Assembly: GCF_050948175.1 (NCBI RefSeq)
Contig: NW_027490091.1
Span: 3,844,001-3,908,000, forward strand
Direction of reading: 5' to 3'
Length of the DNA stretch: 64,000 nt
DNA from: Xylocopa sonorina
Taxonomy: Eukaryota > Arthropoda > Insecta > Hymenoptera > Apidae
Shown: positions 28,921 to 40,540 of the stretch, piece after piece
Layout: each line of letters starts with the position of its first letter
How positions within the stretch are numbered: the first letter of the stretch is position 1
The notes under the pieces: model-generated
What the model was told of the DNA's origin: nothing
Database searches by the model: none
What the model saw: only the letters and a program-made list of their open reading frames with translations
Program-made: the position numbers and the translations under genes

Positions 28921-31900
28921 GATAATATATAATATTCATTGCGAAGTGCCATGTATATCTCGCATACACTTCAATTGAATGTACATGCGACACTTCCTTG
29001 CTAGGAAATAGCGTTTGCAGATGTCTGCGTATCGTGGCATTAGAGTTCTAATGCTTCTTAAATCGCCATATCGCATCTCATTTCTATGTTTCATGATAAG
29101 ATATAGTATTCACTGTGCAGTGTTATGTATACCTCGTATTCACTTCAAAAGAATGTAAATGTGACACTTCCTTGCTAGGAAATAGCGTTTGCAGATGTCT
29201 ACGTATCGTAGTATTAGTGCTCTAATGCTTCTCAAAACGCGACAGCGTTTCTCATTTCTATGTTTCATGATAGTATAGAATATTCATCGAGTAGTGTCAT
29301 GTATACCTTGCATACACTTCAAATGAATGTAAATGCGACACTTCCTTGCTAGGAAATAGCGTTTGCTGATGTCTTCGTATCGAAGCAATAGAGTTCTAAA
29401 GCTTCTTTTATCGCGATATCGCAGCACATTTCTATGTTTCATGATAAGATATAATATTCATTGTGCAGTGTTATGTTTTTCTCGTCTATACTTCAAATGA
29501 ATGTAAATGCGACACTTCCTTGCTAGGAAATAGCGTTTGCAGATGTCTACGTATCGTGGCATTAGAGTTCTATATCTTCTCAAAACGCGATATCGTTTCT
29601 CATTTCTATGTTTTTTTATAATATATAATTTTCATTGCGAAGTGTCATGTATACCTCGCATACACTTAAAATGGATTAAATGCGACATTTCCTTGCTAGG
29701 AACTAGCGTTTGCAGATGTCTACGTATAGAAGCAATAGAATTCTAACGCTTCTTAGATCGTCATATCGCATCTCATTTCTATGATTCATGATAATATATA
29801 ATATTCACTGTGGAGTGTTATGTACACCTCGTATTCACTTCAAGAGAATGTAAATGCGACACTTCCTTGCTTGGAAATAGCGTTTGCAGATGTCTACGTA
29901 TCGAAGCAATAGAGCTCTAAAGCTTGTTAATTCGCGATATCGCATCTCATATCTATGTTTCATGATAGTATATAATATTCATTGCGAAGTGTCACGTATA
30001 CCTCGCGTACACTTCAAACGAATGTAAATGCGGCACTTCCTTGCTAGGAAATAGCGTTTGCAGATGTCTACGTATCGTAGCATTAGTGCTCTAATTATAC
30101 TCAAAACGCGACAGCGTTTCTCCTTTCTATGTTTCATGATAGTATATAATATTCATTGCGTAGTGCCATGTATACCTCGCATACACTACAAATGAATGTA
30201 AATGCGACAATTCCTTGCTTGGAAATAGCGTTTGCAGATGTCTACGTATCGTAGCATTAGAGTTCTAATGCTTCTCAAAACGCGATATCGCTACTCATTT
30301 CTATCTTTCGTGATAATATATAATATTCATTGTGACGTGCCATGTATATCTCGCATACACTTCAATTGAATGTAAATGCGACACTTCCTTGCTAGGAAAT
30401 AGCGTTTGCAGAAGTCTGCGTATCGTGGCATTAGAGTTCTAATGCTTCTCAAAACGCGGTATCGCTTCCCATTTCTATGTTTCGTGATAATATATAATAT
30501 TCATTGCGAAGTGCCATGTATATCTCGCATACACTTCAACTGAATGTACATGCGACACTTCCTTGCTTGGAAATAGCGTTTGCAGATGTCTACGTATCGA
30601 AGCAATAGAGTTCTAATGCTTCTTAAATCGCCATATCGCATCTCATTTATATGTTTCATGATAAGATATAATATTTAATGTGGAGTGTTATGTACACCTC
30701 GTATTCACATCAAATGTATGTAAATGCGACACTTCCTTGCCAGACAATAGCGTTTGCAGATGTCTACGTATCGTAGCATTAGAGTTCTAATGCATCTCAA
30801 AACGCGATATAGCTATTCGTTACTATGTTTCATGATAATATATAATATTCCCTGTGGAGTGTTATGTATACCTCGTATTCATTTCAAAGGAATGTAAATG
30901 CGACACTTCCTTGCTAGGAAATAGCGTTTGCAGATGTCTACGTATCGTGGCATTAGAGTTCTATATCTTCTCAGAACGCGATATCGCTTCTCATTTCCAT
31001 GTTTCTTTATAATATATAATATTCATTGCGAAGTGTCATGTATACCTCGCATACACTTAAAATGAATTAAATGCGACATCTCCTTGCTAGGAAGTAGCGT
31101 TCGCAGATGTCTACGTATAGAAGCAATAGAATTCTAATGCTTCCTGGATCGTCATATCGCATCTCATATCTATGTTTCATGATAATATATAATATTCACT
31201 GTGGAGTGTTATGTACACCTCGTATTCACTTCAAATGAATGTAAATGCGACACTTCCTTGCTAGAAAATAGTGTTTGCTGATGTCTTCGTATCGAAGCAA
31301 TAGAGTTCTAAAGCTTCTTAAATCGCGATAACGCATATCATTCCTATGTTTCATGATAAGATATAATATACATTGTGCAGTGTTATGTATATCTCGCACA
31401 CACTTCAATTGAATGTAAATGCGACACTTCCTTGCTTGGAAATAGCGTTTGCAGTTGTCTACGTATCGAAGCAATTGAGTTCTAATGTTTCTTAAGTCAC
31501 CATATTGCATCTCATTCCTATGTTTCATGATAAGATATAATATTTATTGTGGAGTGTTGTGTATACCTCGTATTCACTTCAAATGTATGTAAATGCGACA
31601 CTTCCTTGCCAGGAAATAGCGTTTGCAGATGTCTACGTATCGTAGCATTAGTGTTCTAATGCTTCTCAAAACTATATATAGCTATTCGTTACTATGTTTC
31701 ATGATAATATATAATATTCACCGTGGTGTGTTATGTATACCTCGTATTCATTTCAAAAGAATGTAAATGCGACACTTCCTTGCTAGGAAATACCGTTTGC
31801 AGATGTCTACGTATCGAAGCAATAAAGTTCTAATGCCTCTTAAAACGCCATATCGCATCTCATTTCTTTGTTTCATGATAAGAAATAATATTCATTGTGC

Positions 31901-33479
31901 AGTGTTATGTATACCTCGAATTCACATCAGAAGAATGTAAATGCGACACTTCCTTGCTAGGAAGTAGCGTTTGCAGATGTCTACGTATAGAAGTAATAGA
32001 ATTCTAATGCTTCTTAAATCGTCATATCGCATCTCATTTCTATGTTTCATGATAATATATAATATTCACTGTGGAGTGTTATGTACACCTCGTATTCACT
32101 TCAAAAGAATGTAAATGCGACACTTCCTTGCTTGGAAATAGCGTTTGCAGATGTCTACGTATCGAAGCCATACAATTCTAGTACTTCTTAAAACGAGATA
32201 TCGTATCTGGTTTCTATGTTTCATGATAAGATGTAATGTTCATTGCAAAGTGTCATGTATACCTCGTATTCACTTCAAAAGAATGTAAATGCGACGCGTC
32301 CATGGTAGAAAATAGCGTTTGCAGGTTACTAAGTATCGTAGCAATAGTATTCTAATGCTTCTTTAGACGCGATATCGCATCTCACATATATGTTTCGATA
32401 TAAGATATACTATTCATTGCAAAATGTCATGTATAGTTCGCATACACTTCAAATGAATGAAAATGCGACACTTCCATGCTAGGAAATATCGTTTGCAGAT
32501 TTCTAATTATCGTAGCAGTAGAGTTCTAATGCTTCTTAAAAGGCGCTATCGCATCTCATTTCTATGTTTCGTGATAAGATACAATATTCATTGCGAAGTG
32601 TCATGTATACCTCGCATACACATCAAATGAATGTAAATGCGACACATCCTTGCTAGGATATAGCGTTTGCAGATGTCTACGTATCGAAGCAATAGAATTC
32701 TAATGCTTCATAAATCGCCATATCGCATCTCATTTCTATGTTTCATGAGTTGCTATAACATTCATTGCGAAGTGTCATATATAGCTCGTATTCCTTTCAA
32801 AAGAATGTAAATGCGACACTTGCTTGCTAGGAAGTAGCGTTTGCAGATGTCTGTGTATCAAAGCAATAGAGTTCTAATGCTTCTTAAATCGCGATATCGT
32901 ATCTCATTTCTATGTTTCATTATAAGATATAATATTCATTGTGGAGTGTTATGTATACCTCGCATTCATTTCAGAAGAATGTAAATGCGACACTTCCTTG
33001 CAGGGAAGTAGCGCTTGCACATGTCTACGTATCGAAGCAATAGTGTTCTAATGCATCTGAAATCGCGATATCACATCTCATTCCTATGTTTCATGATAAG
33101 ATATAATATTCAATGTGCAGTGTCATGTATACCTCGTATTCATTTCAAAGGAATGTAAATGCGACACTTCCTTGCTAGTAAATAGCGATTGTAGATGTCT
33201 CCGTATTGAAGCAATAGTGCTCTAATACTTCTCAAAGCGCGATATCGCTTCTCATTTCTATGTTTCATGATAATATATAATATTCATTGCGAAGTGTCAT
33301 GTATACCTCGCATACACTTCAATTGAATGTACGTGCGACACTTCCTTGCTAGGAAATAGCGTTTGCAGATGTCTACGTATCGAAGCAATAGAATTCTAAT
33401 GCTTCATAAATCGCCATATCGCATCTCATTTCTGTGTTTCATGATAAGATATAATGTTCATTGCGAAGTATTACGTATG

Positions 33480-34790
33480 CCTCGTCTACACTTCAAAAGA
33501 AAGTAAATGTCACACATCCTTGCTAGGAAATGCGTTTCCAGGTGTCTAGGTATCGAAGCAATGGAGTTCTAATGCTTCTTAAAACGCGATATCGCATCTC
33601 ATTTCTATGTTGCATGATAAGATATTATCTTCATTGCGAAGAATCGTGTATTCCTCGTCTACACTTCAAAAGAATGTAAATGCCACCTGGCTAGGAAGTA
33701 GCGTTTCCAGTTGTTTAAGTATCGAAGCAATAGAATTCTAATACTTCTTCAAACGCGATCTCGCATCTAATTTCTGTGTTTCATGATAAGATATAATATT
33801 CATTGCGAAGTGTTATGTATACCTCGTATACACCTCAAGTGAAAGTAAACGCCGCTCTTCCTTGCTAGGAAATAGCGTGTCCAGATGTCTAGGTATCGAA
33901 GAAATGGAGTTCTAATGCACCTTAAAACGCGATATCGCATCTCATTTCTATATTTCATGATGAGATGTAATAGTCAAAGCAACACGTTACGTATATCTTG
34001 TCTACACTTCAAATGAATTGTAAATCCCACTCTTCCTTGCTACGGAATATAGCTTGCAGATGTCTACGTGTCGGGGCAATAGAGTTGTAATGCTTCGTTA
34101 AACGCGATTTCGCAGATGATTTCTGTGAAAAATGACAAGATGTATTTGTATGTAACGCGTTATGTATATCTCGGCAACGCTTAAGAGGAATGTAAATCTC
34201 ACACTTCCTTGCTACGGAGTAGCGCTTCTAGATGACCAGATATCGATGCATTAGAGTTCTAATGCTACATAAAGTGCGATGTTGCATCATATTTCTATGT
34301 TTTATGTTGAAATGTAAATCAATGCATCGTGTTAATTATATCTTGTCAGCACTTCGAAGGAATGTAAATCTCACGCTTCTTTACGACGAAATCGCGTTTC
34401 TAGATATGTACGTATCGAAGCATTAGAGTTCTAACGCTTCATAAAACGCAATATCACATCTCATTTCTATGTGTCCCAATAAGATGTACTATTCATTGCA
34501 AAAAGTTATGTATCTCTCATCTAGACTTCAAACTAATGTAAGTGCCTCACTTCCTTGCTTCGGAGTAGCGTTTCCAGAATTCTACATATCGATGCAATAG
34601 ATTTCTAATACTTCATGTAGCGCTATATCGCATCTCATATCTATGTCTCATGTTAAGATGCAACGTCAACGCAAGCGTTACGTATATCTCGTCTGCACTT
34701 GAAAATAATGCAAATACCGCACTTGCCTGCTACGGAACAGTGTTTCTACATGTCTACGAATCGAGGCATAGGGGTTCTAATGCTTCATGG
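33480..34790 (+). repeat. Transitional diverged satellite at the array edge
   Basis: Monomers here remain recognisable but depart from the core. The core gcgacacttcc becomes gccacac, gccgctc, cccactc or ctcacac, gcgtttgcag becomes gcgtttccag or gcgcttctag, and cgtattcacttc becomes cgtctacacttc. Small deletions appear, for example gccacctggctagg near 33,680. The same gtttcc/gccacac subtype is found in the inverted block at 42.1-42.8 kb and at 59.6-61.4 kb. Confidence 0.85.
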
Positions 34791-36158
34791 AACGCGATAT
34801 AGCATTTCACATCAATAGTCCGAAGTATGTATATAGATTTTTATGCACTGTATATATGATTATGCTCATCTGCTTCTGCGCCTCAAAAGTGTGGTTTCCA
34901 CACTTCCTGACAAGAGGATGGCGATTCTGGTTGTAAATGTGTCGAAGCAATAGAGTTCTAATACATCATTCATCACGATCTCGCATCACATTTCAATGTG
35001 TAATGTAAGATGTAATATTCAATGCAGCGCGTTACGTTTAACTTTTCAACACTTCTAGCGAATTTGAACCCTACACTCCCTTGCAGGGGAATAGCGTTTT
35101 TAGATATCTACTTGTCCAAGCAATAAAGTTCTATTACTTTATTCAGATCGATGTCGCATCTCATTTCAATGCCGCGTGTTGAGATTTAATATTCAATGAA
35201 ACGCGTTACGTTTATCTGCTTCTACACGTCAACAGTATAAAAGTCCTACAATATCTTGCCAGGAGGTAGCGTTTCTAGATGTGCACGTATTAAAGCAATA
35301 GATTTCTAATGCTATATAAAACGCGATATCGCATTTGATATCAACAGTTCGAAGTATGTAAGTAGATTAAAATACTCTACACATCTCGTTATGCTTGTCT
35401 GCATATACACGCCAAAAGACTGTGATTTCTACACTTCCTTGCGAGGGAATTGCGTTCTTAGATGTCTACTTTTCGAAGCAATAGAGTTCTATTGCTTCAT
35501 TCAACACGATGTCGCAAGTCATTTCAATGATTCATGGTAAATTGCAATGTTCTATGCAATATGTTACATTTGTCTGCATCTAGACCTTAGAAGGATGTGA
35601 ATCCTATACTTACATGCAACAGAATATCGTTTCCAGATCTCTACGTGTCCAAGCAAGACATTTCTAATACTTCATGCAGCGCAATGACGCATCTCATTTA
35701 CACGTTTCAAAGCAAAGAATCTGTAATCATATATCCATAACATTATGCTTAACTGTTAGAGGTCTTCAATAGAATGTGAACTATATAATTCCATACAACG
35801 GCATGGCGCTCCGTAGTTTCTGTCTGTTAAAGCAATCGAGCTAGAATTCTCCATGCAATGCGCTGGCGCATCCCATTTCATCGTTTTAAAGTAAGAATGC
35901 TGTAATCTCTTATGCATAGCTCTATGCTTATCTGCTTTAAAACTTCATAAGAATGTAAATTCTACAGCTCCATGCAAAAGGATTGCCCTTCGTAGTGTCT
36001 ACATGTCGAGACAATAGAGTACTAATGCATCATACCATGCCATGACTCATCTCATTTCAACGTTTCGAATTAAGTAAGCTTTAATCTTCTATGAAAAGCA
36101 TTATAATTATCTGCTTCTACTCTACAAAAGAATGAGAATTCTATAGACCCAAGCAACA
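34790..36158 (+). repeat. Highly degenerate satellite monomers, array boundary
   Basis: The sequence still follows the monomer order (tctac...gaagcaatagagttcta, then gcgat..cgcatctcatttcaa, then cttcaaaagaatgt). Substitutions and indels are heavy, and an extra feature, cttatctgcttctac or a close variant, replaces the core tatacctcg block. The last recognisable piece is ctctacaaaagaatgagaat at about 36,120. Decay increases steadily to the right. This is expected for a satellite edge that no longer takes part in homogenising exchange. Confidence 0.8.
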
Positions 36159-36205
36159 GGAGGGCAGGCCCTCCACCATCCTACTGCTTGCCCTGATGCG
36201 GGCAA
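36159..36205. other. GC-rich hairpins at the satellite/island boundary
   Basis: Right where the satellite ends lies a perfect inverted repeat, GGAGGGC-AG-GCCCTCC (36,159-36,174). A second stem-loop follows at 36,188-36,205 (TTGCCC, six-base loop, GGGCAA). The sequence is much richer in GC than anything around it. It could be the end of a mobile element or chance; I do not recognise it. Confidence 0.5.
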
Positions 36206-36460
36206 AGGATTCCCAGGGGCACTCAAACCGCGACCAACATCTATCTTATACTCTAACCGATTCATCGTTATGCGTTTTTCATTAAGCTTGCCGGGATCAG
36301 TGATATTGATTCGCTCAATCTAAATTATTATTTTCTCTTTAAGTTTCTCGATTTTTTTTAGTTTCTCTCACGATATCGTCTATTTCGTTGTACCTTACCC
36401 TTGCAGTATAATATATAATCTGTTGTTTGATATTTCTAGGATTTCCTCTTAATAAATGCA
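36206..36460. other. Unique AT-rich sequence, no feature identified
   Basis: Non-satellite sequence with T-rich runs. It contains pyrimidine tracts ending in tag or cag (for example gatatttctagg near 36,430) that resemble splice acceptors, but no supported exon. Confidence 0.5.
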
Positions 36461-36769
36461 ATGCTTCCACATATTTTCTTTCTCTTTCTCTTTAGTTACA
36501 TTGTTGTTATTTTATGCTTTTCACCCTCCACATTCCCTCTCTACACCATCTCGGAACAGGCGTTATACGATTATTGCAGGATGACGCCCCGGTCTCGTTA
36601 TACCGAGATCGAGTGTTCTCTCTTGCATCCGTTGATTTATATATGTTATATGTTGGAGAATATTTCCTCTTATCCTTTGTATTTTTCGAATGAAATTACA
36701 TTGACAGAAGTACGAGTTAGTTCTGCACGCCTATTTGAAACAACATTAAATCACCTTGTTAAACAATAA
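36461..36769 (+). CDS. Unassigned 102-codon reading frame in the island
   Basis: An ATG-started frame of 102 codons in otherwise AT-rich unique DNA. The first 20 or so residues are strongly hydrophobic (MLPHIFFLFLFSYIVVILCF), which looks like a signal anchor or membrane segment. However, they are encoded by a pyrimidine tract (ttttctttctctttctcttt) followed directly by ag, which is also what an intron acceptor looks like. The later part has mixed composition and ends with FETTLNHLVKQ. I recognise no family. It may be an exon starting near 36,496, a small unknown gene, or chance. Confidence 0.2.
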   Translation: MLPHIFFLFLFSYIVVILCFSPSTFPLYTISEQALYDYCRMTPRSRYTEIECSLLHPLIYICYMLENISSYPLYFSNEITLTEVRVSSARLFETTLNHLVKQ

Positions 36770-37112
36770 TATATTAAATGTGACTTGGACTTTTAAATTT
36801 GAATTTATAAACATTTAACAGGTAAATATGTTTTTCTTACTATTCATATCGTTATACATTCAGTGATTTATTGTGTGCTGTGATTTGATATATTAACTGC
36901 TTGATTATATTTTACAATGAACTTTCCGTACCAAACATTGTTTTTACTCCTGATGGGAGTGGATAGTTCTTCATTTTATATTCTTATATCGGACTGATTA
37001 TAAAAGTATATGATATCCCTTTTATGCAGTCATGTATAATTATGTACATACAAATTCGCGATTAAGTAGCTATGTGTTTAAATTAAATTCCGAATAATGC
37101 ACTAAAAAGCAT
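36770..37112. other. AT-rich unique sequence, nothing identified
   Basis: No reading frame, RNA gene or repeat could be supported here. The sequence is AT-rich with no relation to the satellite monomer that I can see. Confidence 0.5.
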
Positions 37113-37376
37113 CCCAGATAACAAACGGCAAGATGGTAGCGACACCATGCCGGCACTATATTGCCACTTCCGAGGAGTGTCAACTGATTCGTAGTCATCT
37201 GTGACCGGATTCGTTAACTAAAATGCCAGAACGTGTTACCAGCACGTTCTAGACAAGCGAATCGCGCAGTACCAGCACCACGGTGACACATGTATCATCG
37301 CTCCATTCATGAATCTCCTCAGCAATTACGCAGGATCACATTTGGCAATGGGGAACCTGTGCTTTCATACAAATTA
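37113..37376 (+). repeat. Left terminal inverted repeat
   Basis: Outer end CCCAGATAAC, inner end ...CATACAAATTA. The arm is GC-richer than the surroundings and contains GGCAC- and CACC-type motifs that recur in the opposite arm. Its inner 30 bp align well with the minus strand of the right arm, the middle only loosely, so the element is old. Confidence 0.55.
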
Positions 37377-37842
37377 GAACCGTTAGATGTCAGTAGATGT
37401 TCAGCATATGAGTATTGATAGATATTTTGATGGTCGTTTTCCTATATTTATAGTTATTGAGCGAGTCGTATATGTTTCTTTCAATCCATCATAGACTAAA
37501 ATTATTATTTATAAAAAAATATTACTTATAAAACAAAAATTCATGCTGTTGCGTCCCTAACTTCGCCTTGTGTAATTTTTGAAGTAACATGCTCTCATCG
37601 TATTTAATGTAACCCCCAATTGCATGAATTTTTAACAATAAATTGAAGAAAATATATATAAAATAAGTGTATATATTTTTATGACAAAGTAATTATCGAC
37701 TTTATGGAAAAAATCGCCCTATCGAGCTAGTTTATAGAAAATAATAAAATCGAGTTCTTATATCTTTGTTTTGTGCCGGTGTATCTATTTTGGAATCAAA
37801 ATAAATAAATTGCGCAGTTTAGTCATTTTTCATATTTGCTTA

Positions 37843-38111
37843 TAATTTTTATGAAAACAGCTTCCCCATTAGTAAATGTCAGCCTATGCCACAACCACGC
37901 GTGTAGCTATGGTGAGCTGATAGTGTCATTGTCACGGCCGTGTAGCCCGTGTGCTATACCTCGGTGCTTTAATGTGCCGTGATACGAATGCCGCCCCAGC
38001 ACTAACAGTATGCCATTTCGAAAGCTGAGTAGGAGCACTTTGTTAGCACAGTTCTGTCACGAAATTCGTTCCATCCATTGTCATTGGCGTGCCAATCGCT
38101 GGCTGTTTGGG
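37843..38111 (-). repeat. Right terminal inverted repeat
   Basis: Outer end on the plus strand is ...GGCTGTTTGGG; inner end is taatttttatgaaaacag. It pairs with the arm starting at 37,113. The near-equal arm lengths (264 and 269 bp) support the pairing. Confidence 0.55.
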
Positions 38112-38576
38112 ATATTGTAGTGCATGAGGCAGACTTGTTCCTTATCATCGTCAAGGAGATGGATTTTCACTCCCCCCTTTTTGAATTTTTTAAATTATTG
38201 TTTGGAATTTTTGCCGTTTCTGTAACTCTATGACCGCATTGTGGATTCAACTTATGTACGATCTTTTTGGTCTTCATCTTTTGTTACATGTAATATTATA
38301 TATGTGATGCACGTTTGTTATGTAATGCTCCGATTTGTAAGCCTCAGATACTTTTATTCTTTGGTAAAGCAACTTATTCGATTAATATATATTTATTAGA
38401 CATAGATATAAACAATTAGAAAAATGTTATTAAAACGCTATTAAATATGTTGTTGCAATCATATATTTAAGGTCTGAAGATGTAGATGCAATTAATGCCC
38501 GATATTTTACGTGATCCAATCGACGTATCGAGTGAGGCTATGAAATATAAAAATCTTTTACTATTCTTCGACCCCT
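38112..38576. other. AT-rich flank downstream of the minus-strand gene model
   Basis: AT-rich unique DNA with no supported feature. It lies just 3' of the stop codon of the minus-strand model and would hold its 3' untranslated region if that gene is transcribed. Confidence 0.4.
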
Positions 38577-39202
38577 TTACATGTTAAATGAATGATTAGT
38601 TCTGCAAGACAAGAAGCCTGAATTAGTGAGATATCTAGGAACATAAGTAATTTGTAAGTAACACATCTTTTCTCTTCGAAATATTTGCCTTTGCATAGAA
38701 TAGAACGTATAGATATAATTGCCTGTTTTGTACCCATTTCGGTCCAATTCTATTATAGCCTTTGAGCAGAAGTAATATTGATTATAGTTGATTTTTGCAA
38801 TAGTTCTTTGATTAACAGATTTTATTAACCTAGAATCATCATTTGACGGATGTATCAATCTACTTTGTAGCTCCATCAGTTTCTTTTTCTGCTCGCTACT
38901 TTCCATTTTCAGTTCCGTATACTTATTCTTTATCATCATCATATATGTTGCGTAAAATTACAATAACTTTTTGTCCTCAAATTTTGCGGATATTTCAATT
39001 AAATTTCCTTTGATTAAATAAACGGAAATTAAAAAACAGTGGCACGTACCATTTCTTGGAAACGTTGTATCGTAATTTGCATCTGACTGTTTTGAAAGGC
39101 ACGCACTTTACTTAACGTTTGCAATGATTCGGTTAGCGAAGTAAAGAAATATTCTACTTTCGAAATTGTTGGCTCTTGTAATTCTAAGGCAAATATATTC
39201 AT
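38577..39202 (-). CDS. Spliced coiled-coil gene model, possibly RNF212/Zip3-like
   Basis: Three minus-strand coding pieces join in frame: 39,202-39,050 (51 codons from an ATG, ending at a GTACGT donor), 38,927-38,830 (98 bp, acceptor ...gataaag, donor AG|GTTAAT), and 38,601-38,577 (25 bp, strong acceptor cttcttgtcttgcag, ending in TAA). Together they give about 91 residues. The first piece contains KVEYFFTSLTESLQTL and FQNSQMQITIQRFQEM; the second is charged and helical (KNKYTELKMESSEQKKKLM). A short spacer, then VxxFF, a helix, FQxxQ and a coiled coil resembles what follows the RING finger in RNF212/Zip3/Vilya-type meiotic SUMO/ubiquitin ligases. Reading upstream of the ATG in the same frame gives CSRC, the expected last RING cysteine pair, but a TGA lies 12 codons before the ATG. 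The acceptor of the middle exon has a poor pyrimidine tract. It may be a real fragment, a pseudogene, or a different coiled-coil gene. Confidence 0.4.
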
Positions 39203-39625
39203 CTGTCGACATCGTGAACATTGTTTTTTGGCAAAATTTCAGAAAAACAAATATATTATACGTAAAATAATAAACATCATAATATTAAATTTAACTCTGT
39301 TCATCGTTGCCTTGTTGGACACATCCATAACAATATACAGGGTGGGGCAGTAATAATTAGCACCTCAGATATCCACGAAACTATAAGTTTCATAGAAGTT
39401 TTTGCTAATATAAAATTGCATAGTACAAAGGGCCCATCCGTTGATGAAAATAGTTTTTTTGTAAGTGGAGTTATGTTGGACATATGAAGGTTACCTTCAT
39501 TTTTTAAAATGAATTGGTATATCCATTCTTCCGTAATACGATAGAGCATTTTAAAGCAAGTTTAACGATCTGTAACATGAAGGCATTGAAGGTTACAAAA
39601 AGTAAAGAAAGGCGATAGTACTCAC
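39203..39625. other. Putative intron with mariner-like terminus
   Basis: AT-rich DNA between the two minus-strand coding pieces. Around 39,337 it contains atacagggtggggcagtaat. ACAGGGTG after a TA is a common start of mariner-type and other insect TIR elements. I could not find a matching inverted end, so a transposon fragment is only a possibility. Confidence 0.25.
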
Positions 39626-39710
39626 GGTTTTGATAGGAAGTGAAACATACGTATTGTAAACAATGGTGGAAGGCGTAACATTTACCGTTTACTTCACTGT
39701 GAATAAACAC
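39626..39710 (-). pseudogene. Possible decayed RING-finger exon upstream
   Basis: On the minus strand a short frame reads FIHSEVNGKCYAFHHC then LQYVCFTSYQN and ends at an excellent splice donor, C|GTGAGT (donor at 39,625-39,620). The spacing resembles the first part of an RNF212-type RING (IHCN..C, then C.H..C..C), with several expected zinc ligands replaced, such as S where C and Q where H would be expected. Upstream it is closed by a TGA. With the CSRC pair near 39,210 and the coiled coil after it, this could be the front part of the same gene in decayed form. The resemblance is weak and rests on pattern alone. Confidence 0.22.
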
Positions 39711-40540
39711 TTTTCGAAGGGCATTTCAATAGTTTGCAGCATAAATTAAACATGATAAGATTAGTATTGAAAAATTGGTTCGAATACGTTTGGTTAGGCT
39801 GTTCTTTGTGTCGTTCATTTTATAAGTACTGAGCTGCGGATTCCCGAGGACAGCGCACAAAATTGTTGAACTATCGAAGATTATTATTGTGAATTTGAAT
39901 CAAAAGGTAATTAAATTCCATTAGATTGTAAACAGATCTCAATGTTTCATTTTAGATAGTAAGATTAAATACTCTTGACAAAACTCCAAGAATGGATACA
40001 TACCTTTCTGTTATTATTATTTCATAAAGAATTATAATTGCAATTATATAGTTCATTACGATAAAAAATATTTCTCAGAAAATTCTAAATATTAAATTAA
40101 AGAATCAAGTAAAACATTTTTAATAATTACGAATATGAAAAATACTTGAACATTCCAGAATTCATCTATAAGAGGTAAAATGTTTTGAAAGCTTTAATTA
40201 CAGTCTTTAATGCAAGCAGTTGGGCAGTATTTCAATTTTTAAGAAAATTGATGAAAGTCAACCATTTTGAAGTGGTCAGAATCTTTGTCGTTTGAGCAAT
40301 AAATGAATAACAAATAACTGCATAAATTCCAGGCTTTAAAACTTATGGATTATATCCTATGCAGACTCGTTTATGAGCTAGTTACTAAATAATAATCCAC
40401 ACTAAGTAATCATTTTAAAACTTAAACGATTCCATCTCGCGAACTTTCAAAGATATCAGAAGTGTGAAAAGTATGTGGTTTATCAAAAACTCTTCTAAGA
40501 GAACGGACGAAGCCAATAGAAATCTTTGTTGGAGTAAGCA
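39711..40540. other. AT-rich unique sequence, nothing identified
   Basis: No supported reading frame, RNA gene or repeat. It is part of the non-satellite island. Confidence 0.5.

Larger units (their letters stand above)
1..33480 (+). repeat. 174-bp satellite array, homogeneous core
   Basis: About 190 head-to-tail monomers of 174 bp fill this stretch with no insertion. Each copy can be recognised by four landmarks: gatgtctacgtatcgaagca, then GCGATATCGC (or a C/T variant of it), then an AT-rich block atgataagatataatattc, then ttccttgctaggaaatagcg. I see at least three recurring subtypes. Type 1 has tgtgcagtgttatg with cgtattcacttcaaaag. Type 2 has gcgaagtgtcatg with cgcatacacttc, gaatgcgacagttcc and tagtgtttgcagatatc. 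Type 3 has gcattagagttc, cttctcaaaacgc, ctactcattac and gataatatataat. Small indels occur (for example one of about 12-15 bp near 16,500-16,540), but the phase is kept. Subtype order is not random; see the separate multimer entries. Such arrays are typically heterochromatic. A centromeric role is possible but nothing in the sequence proves it. Confidence 0.97.
37113..38111. mobile_element. Non-autonomous DNA transposon relic with long TIRs
   Basis: The ends are inverted, diverged copies of one another. The left arm begins CCCAGATAACAAACGGC; the right arm, read on the minus strand, begins CCCAAACAGCCAGCG. The inner ends also match: AATGGGGAACCTGTGCTTTC at 37,347 against AATGGGGAAGCTGTTTTC read on the minus strand from 37,870. 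The arms are about 264 and 269 bp and enclose about 466 bp of AT-rich sequence without a transposase frame. The total of 999 bp and the long TIRs fit a MITE-like or deleted TIR transposon. The superfamily cannot be told from the ends I see, and no clear target duplication remains beyond a possible AT dinucleotide. Confidence 0.6.

Noticed and set aside
1..33480. CRISPR-like array of regular repeats
   Set aside because: The whole 174-bp unit is repeated, with no unique spacers alternating with short repeats. It is a eukaryotic satellite.
1..33480. CENP-B box in the monomer
   Set aside because: I looked for the TTCG....CGGG core and saw no convincing match, so a centromeric role cannot be claimed on that ground.
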